Source: Acidianus hospitalis
GTDB taxonomy: Archaea; Thermoproteota; Thermoprotei_A; Sulfolobales; Sulfolobaceae
NCBI GenBank assembly: GCA_046533895.1
Contig: JAWDOK010000016.1
Location: 1 to 24,682 of the forward strand
Direction: 5' to 3'
Length of the DNA: 24,682 nt
The notes below the pieces were generated by a model. That model saw only the letters and a program-made list of their open reading frames with translations, was not told the origin of the DNA and did not search any database. A program made the translations under genes and the position numbers. This document shows, in pieces, positions 17,219 through 24,682 of this stretch. The number at the start of each line of letters is the position of its first letter. The stretch's first letter is position 1.

Positions 17219-17593
17219 TTAGTAAGCAGGTTTTATTACGTATTTTTCAATTTTCTTTTCCATGACTGTAAGCAATCCCCATTCTTTATCAAATCTTTTA
17301 TAAACTTCTTTATATCCCATTTTCTTGTAAAATTCTATTGCAGTATCTAAAGCCTCAAGTTTTATTAATTTCTTACCTTTAATTTTAGCTAAATATTCTG
17401 CAAAATCCAGTAATCTACTGCCAACTTTTTCAGCCTTTACTAAGATGTTTCTAGCCAGCATATCAATTAACAAGCTATCGTTATTCTCTACTATATCAAT
17501 AACGCCGGCTATATTTCCATCAATATCCAAGACATAAACCAAGTCTCCTTGCAATTTCCATAAGTAATAGTCCCTAAGAGAGTACTTATCCAT
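17219..17593 (-). CDS. GNAT family N-acetyltransferase (5' end uncertain)
   Basis: A 124-residue acetyltransferase. The acetyl-CoA binding motif A is visible as NILVKAEKVGSRLLDFAEYLAK, a variant of the Q/RxxGxG/A loop, and motif B as DTAIEFYKKMGYKEVYKRF. The preceding strands read YVLDIDGNIAGVIDIVEN, as in typical GNATs. The substrate is unknown: protein N-termini, small metabolites or ribosomal proteins are all possible. The product is short for a GNAT (about 150), and the same frame stays open upstream from 17594 to about 17677 with protein-like sequence REIRIEDIEKPFKSGDYR just before Met1, but no in-frame start codon. The gene may have suffered a small indel near the hairpin at 17651-17665, or may start at ATG 17593 using GGAG 8 bases upstream. 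Confidence 0.8.
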   Translation of the reverse strand: MDKYSLRDYYLWKLQGDLVYVLDIDGNIAGVIDIVENNDSLLIDMLARNILVKAEKVGSRLLDFAEYLAKIKGKKLIKLEALDTAIEFYKKMGYKEVYKRFDKEWGLLTVMEKKIEKYVIKPAY

Positions 17594-17650
17594 TCTATAA
17601 TCTCCACTCTTAAATGGTTTTTCTATATCTTCAATTCTTATTTCACGTAA

Positions 17651-17665
17651 GCCCCATAAAGGGGC
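17651..17665. repeat. GC-rich perfect hairpin GCCCC-ATAAA-GGGGC
   Basis: A perfect 5-bp all-GC stem with a 5-base loop, striking in DNA of about one-third GC. It lies upstream of the GNAT start and 130 bp downstream of the MFS gene at 17797. It lacks a following T run on the minus strand, so it is not a typical terminator; it could be a leader structure or the scar of a small indel. The remainder of the 203-bp gap 17594-17796 holds only a weak TATA-like AATTTAAC on the minus strand near 17687-17694. Confidence 0.5.
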
Positions 17666-17796
17666 ATTAACGCGATTTTCCTAAAGTTAAATTCTTTCTT
17701 ATGGAGAAGGATTTATTTGACTTAAATAGAGATTTTTGATGCATATTTTTACTTCCCTTTCCATTTTTACCTTTCTCAAAGGGGTTAATAAGGATA

Positions 17797-18933
17797 TCAT
17801 TCCTTAATTTTTAATAAAAATAAGTAAATGATTGAAGAGAGTATTATTATAAATCCTGAGAATAACCAAAGTAGCTTAAATCCTAAGGAAGTTATAATGA
17901 TAGATGCGATTAATGGAGCCAGTATACCACTGCTTTGCCAGAAAAAGTTTGCAAAGCCAGAAACGCTTCCAGCGTTCTTTATATCAATTACTGATACTGC
18001 ACTGGAATTAGCAGGGGTTATTATAAACCTAACAAATCCCATAATACTCGCTATAATAAAGATTTGAATCATAGATAAATAGTATGAGAAGTTAAATGTA
18101 AGCAAACCGTATATCCCCTCAAAAAATGCAAGGGAATTTTTGATTCCTATCTTTCTTATTATATAGCCAGCAATTACTGTTGAAGGAATTCCGGCTAAAG
18201 CAAGCATTGAGTAAGTTAAGCCTGCAATATAAGAGTTCATTCCTAAGGTTAGGAAGTATTTATATGCATAAAGTGTTATTATCCAATATGAAAGAAAGAA
18301 AAGGAAACCCGAAAAGCTGACTATTAAAACGTTCCTATTTTTAGCTACCAAGAAGAGGGATTTCCTTTCAATTTTAGAGTTTTTAATAGGCATTGGCAAG
18401 TAAGATAGAGCTGTAAACAATGATATTATTGAAATTAAGTAGTAAGGAAACCTCCAGCCAAAATTAATACTTAAATAAGGCAAAGTTACTCCTGCTAATA
18501 CTATAGATAACGGCCACGCTAAACTATAATAACCTATTGCTATTGGTAGTTCTTTGCCAGAAAATTTACAGGATAGAATTCTAATTGTCGTAGGATAAAT
18601 CCAGCCTGCAAATAATCCCATTAAAAGGCTTGAGAAATATTCAAAAGCTATCGAATTCGCATAGCCTGAAAGAAAAGAAGCAAAAGACAGCCCTAAAAGT
18701 GATGTTATAGAAGTTACCTTAGGGTAACTGTTTGCAATAAAGCCAGAAGGAATCTGAACTATTACATATCCTATAAAGAATAAGGAAAATATTATGCTGT
18801 CTTGCAATTCCGTAGGCTTAAGAGAAGAATAAACTGAAACTATACTCCAAGCAATCCTAGAAAAGTAACTTAGAAAGAAAGATAGGGAAGTTATGAAAAT
18901 TATCAGAACTGACTCTAATTCTTTACTTTTCAT
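17797..18933 (-). CDS. MFS transporter of the anion/nitrate-like branch
   Basis: A 378-residue, 12-segment major facilitator unrelated in detail to the two carboxylate-type paralogues. It starts KELESVLIIFITSLSFFLSYFSRIAWSIVS, followed by SLFFIGYVIVQIPSGFIANSYPKV, which matches the 'G-x-Q-x-P-x-G' helix 2 motif of the OPA/NarK/CynX-like branch. The loop 2-3 motif is degenerate (GFIANSYPKVTS). The second half carries GYIIRKIGIKNSLAF and ends in LFLLKIKE. The substrate cannot be deduced; organic anions, nitrate or cyanate-like ions are typical for such proteins. The gene lies upstream of the GNAT gene on the same strand but 203 bp apart, so a common operon is uncertain. The promoter is AT-rich without a clearly spaced TATA box. 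Confidence 0.85.
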   Translation of the reverse strand: MKSKELESVLIIFITSLSFFLSYFSRIAWSIVSVYSSLKPTELQDSIIFSLFFIGYVIVQIPSGFIANSYPKVTSITSLLGLSFASFLSGYANSIAFEYFSSLLMGLFAGWIYPTTIRILSCKFSGKELPIAIGYYSLAWPLSIVLAGVTLPYLSINFGWRFPYYLISIISLFTALSYLPMPIKNSKIERKSLFLVAKNRNVLIVSFSGFLFFLSYWIITLYAYKYFLTLGMNSYIAGLTYSMLALAGIPSTVIAGYIIRKIGIKNSLAFFEGIYGLLTFNFSYYLSMIQIFIIASIMGFVRFIITPANSSAVSVIDIKNAGSVSGFANFFWQSSGILAPLIASIIITSLGFKLLWLFSGFIIILSSIIYLFLLKIKE

Positions 18934-19118
18934 ATTAAAATATGCTAAAACTAAAGCTTTTAATAGTGTCTTCTTTTAGTTGTTAATAAGCCACAAGAAG
19001 TCTAAGTTTAAAACGAATTTAAGGACTTAAGTTTATGGGCTATGTATGCATATTAAAAAGAGAGACTGTATAGAATTTGATAGCAATTAAAGGAGTAAAT
19101 GCCTTAGGGAAGAAAAAC

Positions 19119-19126
19119 ATATAAAA
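19119..19126 (+). promoter_or_regulatory. TATA box of tRNA-Gly
   Basis: ATATAAAA centred about 26 bases before the first base of the tRNA (19148), the standard archaeal spacing. The rest of the 214-bp gap 18934-19147 contains only an 8-bp direct repeat TAAGTTTA (19003-19010 and 19028-19035). Confidence 0.65.
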
Positions 19127-19147
19127 ACATAATATAATATTATAATT

Positions 19148-19730
<583 letters not shown>

Positions 19731-19792
19731 GCTATATAGTTTAATAATAAAAGAGAAGAGACAAAGTTGAAACTAATAAAAACTCACTAAGA

Positions 19793-19798
19793 TTTATT
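19793..19798 (+). promoter_or_regulatory. TATA box of the zinc-ribbon gene
   Basis: TTTATT centred about 27 bases before ATG 19823, consistent with a leaderless mRNA and with this ATG rather than the out-of-frame ATG at 19818. Confidence 0.6.
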
Positions 19799-19822
19799 AA
19801 ATCAACAGATGGGTAATATGAT

Positions 19823-20317
19823 ATGCAGAAACTCTATACAGGAAGATATGTAAACCTTCAAGCGTTAGCTCAAGAAATTAATAGTATACTTTTGCAAGAA
19901 GGCTGGGAATCGACTGTGCAGCCAATGATGATTGGTAATCCGCAATACCAAGATTATATGATTAGAGGACTAAAGAAAGGTCATTTTCATCATGCAGAAG
20001 AATTAATAGTTAGAGTTACGGGCTCTCCATCAGAGTTTAGGATAATAATTGAAGAGGAACATATAGGGCCCCTAGGCAGAGAATTGATAAATAGAAGATT
20101 ATTAAAACAAATAGAGAAGGAAATTAATGACGGTTTATTTGACTTACCAATGCAACAGCCAACAATGCAGCCTATTAATCAACAAATAACTCCAACAGTT
20201 CCTTCTCAGCAACCAATTGCTCCTCAAGCGCCTCAACAAATCAGATGCCCGCAATGCGGTTACTTAAATCCGCCAGGAGCTAAGTTCTGTATAAACTGCG
20301 GTGCAAGATTAGCTTAA
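19823..20317 (+). CDS. Conserved protein with C-terminal zinc ribbon
   Basis: A 164-residue protein in three parts. Residues 1-110 form an alpha/beta domain starting LYTGRYVNLQALAQEINSIL and ending LLKQIEKEINDGLFDL. Residues about 111-140 are a Gln/Pro-rich flexible linker (QQPTMQPINQQ... APQAPQQ). Residues 141-164 form a zinc ribbon with Cys142, Cys145, Cys156 and Cys159 (CPQCGYLNPPGAKFCINCG). Similar small proteins with a terminal zinc ribbon are frequent in archaea; ligands and partners are unknown. The first domain may be distantly related to the protein cut off at the left edge of the window, which has an equivalent beta block and C-terminal helix. The gene is leaderless and divergent from the pilin-like gene. 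Confidence 0.85.
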   Translation: MQKLYTGRYVNLQALAQEINSILLQEGWESTVQPMMIGNPQYQDYMIRGLKKGHFHHAEELIVRVTGSPSEFRIIIEEEHIGPLGRELINRRLLKQIEKEINDGLFDLPMQQPTMQPINQQITPTVPSQQPIAPQAPQQIRCPQCGYLNPPGAKFCINCGARLA

Positions 20318-20346
20318 TTTATTATTTTCTTTTCTTCTTTCTTTTT
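20318..20346 (+). terminator. T/C-rich terminator with embedded promoter region
   Basis: Immediately after the zinc-ribbon stop there are several T runs (TTTATTATTTTCTTTTCTTCTTTCTTTTT), a typical crenarchaeal terminator. TTTATTA at 20318-20324 is about 30 bases before the next ATG (20351) and may double as that gene's TATA box. Confidence 0.5.
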
Positions 20347-20350
20347 GTTA

Positions 20351-21409
20351 ATGCAGATCGCTGTAAGACTTTTATGGAATAGCGCTGTTCCTAAAATGGC
20401 TATAGAAGAAGCCAGGAATACTAACTGGAAACTAATAATTTATAGAGATGCTGGAGGAAATTATAAGTTAGACGGCGTAAATTATGTAATACTTAGGAAA
20501 AGGGGAGAAAAAGGCTTTTTTACTCCTCTTTTCGCTTTTATAACTTCAATTTATGCAAAACATAGAGGAAAGGAAGCAACAGTAGACCTTGACCTAATTT
20601 TAAGAGCAACAAAGATTAAGGGACCTACCCTTTATCACGATCAATTTGCAGGAATTACCGGTTACATAAGGAAATTACGTTACGGAGAAGATTACGCGGT
20701 TTACCTCCACGAAACATCATTACCCTTGAGAGGTGCGAAGTATTTTTTACCTAAGAAAATTGAAGAAAAGGTATTAAGAAATGCAAAGAGCATTATTACT
20801 AATTCTATGTGGAATAGGAAGACTTTAGAGGAATACGGAATAAAATCTGAAGTAATATACCCGGGCTGTTATCCGGTAAGTAAATTGCCAGAAAGCAGAG
20901 AAAGAATTGTTTTGGCAGTATCAACTTGGGACTCCGGAAGAAAACCAGAGATTTACGGCGAAATAGCAAAGAGAATAAAAGGTAAAATGGTAATGGCAGG
21001 TTCTTGGGCTAGGGAAGATACTTTAAAAGAATTCTTAAGAGAGTACGGAAATTACGTAACAGTAACTGGAAAAATAAGCGAGGAAAAACTCGTAGAGCTG
21101 TATTCTAAAGCCTCAGTCCTTGTAAGGTTTGGCTTTAATGAAAGAGGTCCAGGATTGGGAGTAATTGAGGCAATGGCTTACGGAGTGCCTGTAATAGTTA
21201 ACGAAGGTCTAGGAAGTAAGGAGCTAATAAAGCAAGGTGAAAACGGATTTGTAGTAAGAGATTGGGAAGAAGCCATAGATAGGATTAATGAAACTTTAGA
21301 AAACTGGCATAAAATGAGCGTTAATGCGTGGAATACTGCAAAGGAATTATCTTGGGAAAATCATGCAGAGAAATTAAAGGAATTTTTATGTCAAACTTTT
21401 GAATGTTGA
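20351..21409 (+). CDS. GT4-family glycosyltransferase
   Basis: A 352-residue GT-B glycosyltransferase. The N-terminal domain runs to about residue 170 and includes YGEDYAVYLHETSLPLRGAKYFLP and AKSIITNSMWNRKTLEEYGI, the latter being the GT4 'secretion/escape-type' segment that precedes the linker. The nucleotide-sugar domain starts with ERIVLAVSTWDSGRKPEIY and includes VTVTGKISEEKLVELYSKASVLV and the E-x7-E region GPGLGVIEAMAYGVPVIVNEGLGSKELI. It differs strongly from the other GT4 enzyme at 4416-5462, so the two are not recent duplicates. Glycan or glycolipid synthesis is the probable role; donor and acceptor are unknown. I prefer ATG 20351 over the TTG six bases upstream because of the TATA-like element at 20318-20324. 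Confidence 0.88.
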   Translation: MQIAVRLLWNSAVPKMAIEEARNTNWKLIIYRDAGGNYKLDGVNYVILRKRGEKGFFTPLFAFITSIYAKHRGKEATVDLDLILRATKIKGPTLYHDQFAGITGYIRKLRYGEDYAVYLHETSLPLRGAKYFLPKKIEEKVLRNAKSIITNSMWNRKTLEEYGIKSEVIYPGCYPVSKLPESRERIVLAVSTWDSGRKPEIYGEIAKRIKGKMVMAGSWAREDTLKEFLREYGNYVTVTGKISEEKLVELYSKASVLVRFGFNERGPGLGVIEAMAYGVPVIVNEGLGSKELIKQGENGFVVRDWEEAIDRINETLENWHKMSVNAWNTAKELSWENHAEKLKEFLCQTFEC

Positions 21410-21455
21410 TTTTTCATTTTTTATAAAAATTAGATTAATTGAAAAATATAACTTT

Positions 21456-21487
21456 ACATAAAAAAGGTTTTTTTATGTTAAAACATA
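21456..21487. promoter_or_regulatory. Overlapping perfect inverted repeats at the sqr promoter
   Basis: ACATAAAAAA (21456-21465) and TTTTTTATGT (21469-21478) form a perfect 10-bp dyad with a 3-base spacer. The second arm overlaps another perfect dyad, TATGTT-AA-AACATA (21474-21487). The element ACATA/TATGT thus occurs three times in alternating orientation, ending 19 bases before the sqr ATG and covering the TATA position. This is a candidate operator; the TATA itself is probably TTTTTTATG or ACATATAG within it. Confidence 0.55.
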
Positions 21488-21506
21488 TAGTTTTGTTTGA
21501 TAAAAA

Positions 21507-22736
21507 ATGACTAAAGTATTAGTCTTAGGAGGAAGGTTCGGGGCTTTGACTCCGGCATATACGCTAAAAAGGTTAGTAGGAAGCAAAGCTGAAATAAAAT
21601 TAATAAATGAGAGCAGATTTAGTTGGCTGAGGTTGGATTTACCTCATGTCTCAATAGGAGTAAAGGACGTAGACGAGTTTAAATTAGACTTATCGCAAGC
21701 TTTGCCAGAAAAAGGAACAGAATTTCAAGAAGGAAAAGTAATAAAGATAGATGCAAAGAATAACGAGGTAATATATAAAAAACCTGACGGCTCAATTGAG
21801 GAGGAAGAGTACGATTACGTAATTGTTGGGATAGGTGCACATTTAGGGACAGAACTTATTAAAGGTTGGGATAAATACGGCTACAGCGTTTGTGAGCCAG
21901 AACTTGCACTAAAATTAAGGGACAGATTAGCTACCTTTCAAGGAGGAAATATAACGATAGGTTCTGGATATTTTTACCAAGGACATAATCCAAGGCCTAA
22001 AGTTCCAGAAAATTTAGCTCCATTTTCAGATGCTGCTTGCGAAGGACCAGTCTTTGAAATGTCATTAATGCTTCACGGATATTTTAAAAAGAATGGAATG
22101 CTAGATAAAGTAAAGATGACTGTTTACTCTCCCGGTGAATACTTATCAGACTTATCTTCAGATGCTAGGAAAGCTGTTGGAGAAATATACAAGGAGTTTG
22201 GCATCACTTTAATCCAAAACTTCAGAGTTAGGGAAATTACCGAACATGAAATAATAGACGAAAAAGGAAATAGAATACCTTCAGACCTTTCAATAATATT
22301 ACCGCCATACACTGGGAATCCTGCGTTAAAGAATTCCACTCCAGATTTAGTTGACGATGCCGGTTTCATACCAACTGACTTAAATATGGTTTCAATAAAA
22401 TACGATAACGTTTATGCTTCAGGCGACGCGAACGCAATAACGGTACCAAAATTAGCATATTTAGCAGTTAAAACTGGAAGAATTGCTGCACAACACTTAG
22501 CTAATAGATTGGGAGTTCCAACTAAGGTTGATAAATACGATCCGGCAGTTGTTTGTATTGCAGATAATCCTTTAGAAGGCTACGGCGTTGCGGTGAGCGA
22601 CAATACAATGTACAAGGGAACTCACTCTACTGCAGTACCTTCACCAGTTAATTCGTTAAAGAAGGAATTATTCGTGAAGTACTTCATGTGGAGTAAAGGA
22701 GATTTAGCATTAGAAAAATACTTTGGTGAGTGGTAA
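21507..22736 (+). CDS. sqr: Sulfide:quinone oxidoreductase (Acidianus ambivalens type)
   Basis: A 409-residue membrane-associated flavoprotein that oxidises sulfide to polysulfide/sulfur and reduces caldariella-type quinone. The first FAD motif is VLGGRFGALTPAYTL (6-20), the second YVIVGIGAH (104-112), the third VYASGDANAITVPKLAYLA (302-320). The three conserved cysteines are at 129 (YSVCEPE), 178 (DAACEGPVFEM) and 350 (AVVCIADN), matching the residue numbers I recall for the crystallised A. ambivalens SQR; 178 and 350 hold the sulfur chain next to FAD. The C-terminus (LKKELFVKYFMWSKGDLALEKYFGEW) forms the amphipathic helices that anchor SQR to the membrane. The gene is monocistronic, with striking dyads over its promoter. 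It differs from the two-cysteine SQR-like protein at 8000-9142, which sits in an operon. Confidence 0.97.
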   Translation: MTKVLVLGGRFGALTPAYTLKRLVGSKAEIKLINESRFSWLRLDLPHVSIGVKDVDEFKLDLSQALPEKGTEFQEGKVIKIDAKNNEVIYKKPDGSIEEEEYDYVIVGIGAHLGTELIKGWDKYGYSVCEPELALKLRDRLATFQGGNITIGSGYFYQGHNPRPKVPENLAPFSDAACEGPVFEMSLMLHGYFKKNGMLDKVKMTVYSPGEYLSDLSSDARKAVGEIYKEFGITLIQNFRVREITEHEIIDEKGNRIPSDLSIILPPYTGNPALKNSTPDLVDDAGFIPTDLNMVSIKYDNVYASGDANAITVPKLAYLAVKTGRIAAQHLANRLGVPTKVDKYDPAVVCIADNPLEGYGVAVSDNTMYKGTHSTAVPSPVNSLKKELFVKYFMWSKGDLALEKYFGEW

Positions 22737-22746
22737 AGTCAATATC

Positions 22747-22986
22747 TTATACTCTATTTTTTAATATTATTACAGCTTTTGTAATTCCCATTAATATTAT
22801 TAGAAAAGAGAGAATTATTATCATAGAGATGTTAAGCAAGAATCCTTGAATTGAATAGTCTGGGATAGTAAAAATAAAATACATAAGTTGATAAATCCAA
22901 GATATTCCCATTAACCTAGATAAAACAGATAATAAGAAAAGTATAGCAATAGCAGTGTACTTATTTAAACAAAGAATCAGTCTCAC
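22747..22986 (-). CDS. Small hypothetical membrane protein
   Basis: A 79-residue, strongly hydrophobic protein with two to three membrane segments (about 12-27, 30-42 and 49-72) and basic ends (MRLILCLNKY... ILKNRV). No family is recognised. Support for it being real: a continuous membrane-protein pattern with charged residues only at the ends, and a TATA-like box (23012-23017, minus) about 28 bases before the GTG start at 22986. It lies between sqr (convergent, 10 bp gap) and the cysteine-rich pilin-like gene (divergent). A role next to SQR, for example as a membrane adaptor, would be speculation. Confidence 0.5.
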   Translation of the reverse strand: MRLILCLNKYTAIAILFLLSVLSRLMGISWIYQLMYFIFTIPDYSIQGFLLNISMIIILSFLIILMGITKAVIILKNRV

Positions 22987-23011
22987 AATTGAGTAATTAG
23001 ATAAGGTAATA

Positions 23012-23017
23012 ATTAAA
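23012..23017 (-). promoter_or_regulatory. TATA-like box of the small membrane protein gene
   Basis: On the minus strand ATATTTAATT contains TTTAAT centred about 28 bases before GTG 22986. Its presence supports this small gene and its GTG start. Confidence 0.4.
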
Positions 23018-23064
23018 TATTACTTTCGTTCTTCCCACGGATCTTTAAAATAAACCAAACAGAC

Positions 23065-24399
23065 ATGAAAGGTCTATCTGCAGTTATAGGCATGGTATTT
23101 CTCTTAATAGTGATGATAGCGGTACTTTTACCATTAGCATTAACTGTAACATCAACAACTTCTAAAGAGGAAGAGAACATAAATGCAATACAACCATTGC
23201 AGGTAGGAGTAGAAGAGCAGATAAGCGAAGTTAATACTGAGAATTCTCCTATAGGTTTCTATTACTGTAACGTAACTGGCAAGGCGGTATTAGTATACTA
23301 CTCTTCTCCGCCAATTCCACTAAATGTCTCTTACTTTTTAGGATATAAAGGCGGCTATATTCAAATAATAGATCCGCAGCCAACTGAAACTACGTGGAAT
23401 AAGTATCCTGCTTTAGAATACCAAGTAGGTAGTTTCAATAAGCTGGCAATGGTAACAACGTTGGGAAATATAATTTACGCCGATCCAATGCCACATTCAC
23501 AAGAGAGTAACAATTCCTCATCAGCATACGATCCATATTGGGTATATAGGCTGAAGACTCCTTATGCAGCTTACACCAATCCTAGTACTGTGCAAATATG
23601 TGATAACCCTTCTGCAATTACAAATGATTGGCAGCCTTGTGGGATCAATAATGCAGTATTAATTGTACTTAAGCAGGAACACAAGCCATTATGCATAAAT
23701 CTTACTATACATTTCAGTTGTTATTTCGCAACAGGATTTAGACATACTGGGGATGTAAAAACTAATATAGGGATTTATTCTGGGTCTTTTTACGGTCAGA
23801 TTGAGTTCGGAAATTACTTTCTCGGTGCAAATTCTGGAGTATGGCCTTTTGAGGGATTTCAGTGTATATTACTTAACGTTTCTCACGGCTATGTTTCCAA
23901 GTTTGCTCCTTGCGGTGTGGGTCTAGGAGTTTTAGCGTCTTGCAGTCATTTAGTATATAAAACTAGGTGTGCCTGGGGTTCAGTAGTGGGCTTTAACTAC
24001 TTACTATCAATACATATTAATTGTTGTTGTCAGATTTACATCGAGCTGTACAAAGAATGCAATGGCAAATACGTTCCAGTAAAGTTACCTTATATAACTC
24101 CTGAATACATAAAGTTCTGCTGGTGCTATTGCTGGTTAAAACCCTTACCGAAATATGAAGGAAATTATAATGAAACAGAATGGGGACATATGAGATGCTA
24201 CATGTGTGTTCCAAAATCTACCTCTTGTGTTGTTCCATTTGGAGAAATAAAAGCTGCTGTAAAGTGTGTAAATCATGCAGATTATTCTGTAGCTTGCGGT
24301 TTCTGTCCAGTAGAATATCCTTATGATCCGATAGGAGTCGCAGTAGAAATAATGTGGGGAGAATCAGTTTACGTCTCTGGTATTCAAATAGTAAATTAA
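23065..24399 (+). CDS. Cysteine-rich surface protein with archaeal pilin-type N-terminus
   Basis: A 444-residue protein beginning MKG|LSAVIGMVFLLIVMIAVLLPL, a textbook archaeal class III signal with a K-G cleavage site before the hydrophobic helix, as in type IV pilin-like proteins. A small acidic stalk (SKEEENINAIQ) leads into an extracellular domain of about 400 residues rich in Asn, Ser, Thr and Tyr, with several N-x-S/T sequons (for example NVTGK, NVSYF, NNSSS, NLTIH). It has 22 cysteines, concentrated in the last 180 residues, including INCCCQ, FCWCYCW, RCYMCVPKSTSC and ACGFCP. Such density is exceptional and suggests extensive disulfides or metal binding. It is much longer than usual pilins (120-200). 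It may be a surface adhesin or a sulfur-contacting protein; the function is unknown. Confidence 0.85.
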   Translation: MKGLSAVIGMVFLLIVMIAVLLPLALTVTSTTSKEEENINAIQPLQVGVEEQISEVNTENSPIGFYYCNVTGKAVLVYYSSPPIPLNVSYFLGYKGGYIQIIDPQPTETTWNKYPALEYQVGSFNKLAMVTTLGNIIYADPMPHSQESNNSSSAYDPYWVYRLKTPYAAYTNPSTVQICDNPSAITNDWQPCGINNAVLIVLKQEHKPLCINLTIHFSCYFATGFRHTGDVKTNIGIYSGSFYGQIEFGNYFLGANSGVWPFEGFQCILLNVSHGYVSKFAPCGVGLGVLASCSHLVYKTRCAWGSVVGFNYLLSIHINCCCQIYIELYKECNGKYVPVKLPYITPEYIKFCWCYCWLKPLPKYEGNYNETEWGHMRCYMCVPKSTSCVVPFGEIKAAVKCVNHADYSVACGFCPVEYPYDPIGVAVEIMWGESVYVSGIQIVN

Positions 24400-24512
24400 A
24401 TATACGTAAATTATTTCTTGTTTTTAGCTCTTCTAATAAGCAAAAATTCTTATATAGTACTTTAATTTTATTCATTGTTTTATACTTATCATTAGCTAAT
24501 AATTGATAAAAG

Positions 24513-24539
24513 ACAATTATTCTATTGTATACTATTGTA
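24513..24539. repeat. 10-bp-phased direct repeat upstream of the right-edge gene
   Basis: CTATTGTA occurs at 24522-24529 and again at 24532-24539, one helical turn apart. ACAAT (24513-24517) with ATTGT (24524-24528) adds an inverted pair. The repeats end 9 bases before the TATA-like TTTTTAAT (24548-24555), a position suited to an activator site. The rest of the 24400-24555 gap is AT-rich, with a perfect 10-bp palindrome ATTAGCTAAT at 24491-24500 and T runs that probably terminate the pilin-like transcript. Confidence 0.4.
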
Positions 24540-24555
24540 GTCATAAGTTTTTAAT

Positions 24556-24682
24556 ATGGAATACGATAACACTTTCAACAGATCTAGTATGGATCTCTCG
24601 ACCAAGAAGGTAATAAGTGCTGGTCTAGTTTTTATATACGCGTTAAGTTTGGCAATGTTAGTTCCAATGTTCTTAGCAAGTA
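24556..24682 (+). CDS. N-terminal fragment of a membrane protein, probably an MFS-type transporter
   Basis: An open frame runs from ATG 24556 off the right edge. It encodes a short hydrophilic start (MEYDNTFNRSS), then MDLSTKKVISAGLVFIYALS and a hydrophobic first membrane helix (LAMLVPMFLAS). This layout resembles the N-terminus of Sulfolobales major facilitators, but only 42 residues are visible. The start is uncertain: TTTTTAAT (24548-24555) directly abuts ATG 24556 and would instead suit a transcript starting near 24578 and the ATG at 24589. Alternatively GTATACTA near 24528-24535 could serve the first ATG. A direct repeat with a 10-bp period lies just upstream. Confidence 0.6.
   Translation, partial: MEYDNTFNRSSMDLSTKKVISAGLVFIYALSLAMLVPMFLAS

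Noticed and set aside
17651..17665. GCCCC-ATAAA-GGGGC as an intrinsic terminator of the MFS gene at 17797-18933.
   Set aside because: No T run follows it on the minus strand, and crenarchaeal termination relies on T tracts and not on GC hairpins.
24017..24544. Minus-strand frames overlapping the 3' end of the cysteine-rich gene and the following gap.
   Set aside because: Codon pattern and composition fit the plus-strand pilin-like protein; these translations are Leu/Arg-rich and show no recognisable domain or promoter.

Overview
The window is chromosomal DNA from a thermoacidophilic crenarchaeon of the order Sulfolobales, most likely Acidianus or a close relative. Three things point there: a 7 kDa chromatin protein of the Sso7d/Sac7d family; a sulfide:quinone oxidoreductase (SQR) whose three catalytic cysteines fall at residues 129, 178 and 350, the numbering I recall for the Acidianus ambivalens enzyme; and AT-rich DNA in which many genes have a TATA-like box about 26 bases before the start codon, meaning leaderless transcripts. 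Genes are dense on both strands. No gap without a gene exceeds 300 bases. I see no insertion sequence, CRISPR array or rRNA.

Layout. Positions 1-4412 hold the tail of a small conserved protein, a membrane-anchored protein, an M32 carboxypeptidase divergent from an ACT/UPF0210 pair, and a small membrane protein. Positions 4416-6882 hold a glycosyltransferase, a maleate-isomerase/Asp-Glu-racemase relative with one catalytic cysteine missing, and a Cys-containing unknown whose 3' end overlaps it. Positions 7070-7255 encode the chromatin protein, preceded by nested inverted repeats. Positions 7312-9372 (minus strand) form a tight three-gene sulfur operon: TusA-like protein, SQR-like flavoprotein, DUF1641 protein. 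Positions 9557-10639 hold a HerA-like ATPase and a small HELMH metallopeptidase.

Positions 10672-17216 look like a carboxylate-use region. An acetate-permease homologue is divergent from acetyl-CoA synthetase, followed by two close MFS paralogues pointing outward around a protein that looks like a decayed ABC/OLD-type ATPase. Positions 17219-18933 hold a GNAT acetyltransferase, possibly with a damaged 5' end, and another MFS transporter. Then come tRNA-Gly(CCC), a pilin-like protein, a zinc-ribbon protein, a second glycosyltransferase, the canonical sqr, a tiny membrane protein, a cysteine-rich pilin-like surface protein, and the start of a multi-membrane-span protein at the right edge.

Functionally, two loci (8000-9372 and 21507-22736) suggest membrane-associated sulfide or persulfide oxidation feeding quinone, one of them with its own sulfur carrier. 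The acs/satP/MFS block suggests uptake and activation of acetate or similar short acids. The observations most worth following are the overlapping perfect dyads at the sqr promoter, the pseudo-ATPase between MFS paralogues, the altered cysteines in the SQR/TusA operon, the single TATA element that appears to serve two divergent leaderless genes, and the 22-cysteine pilin-like protein.
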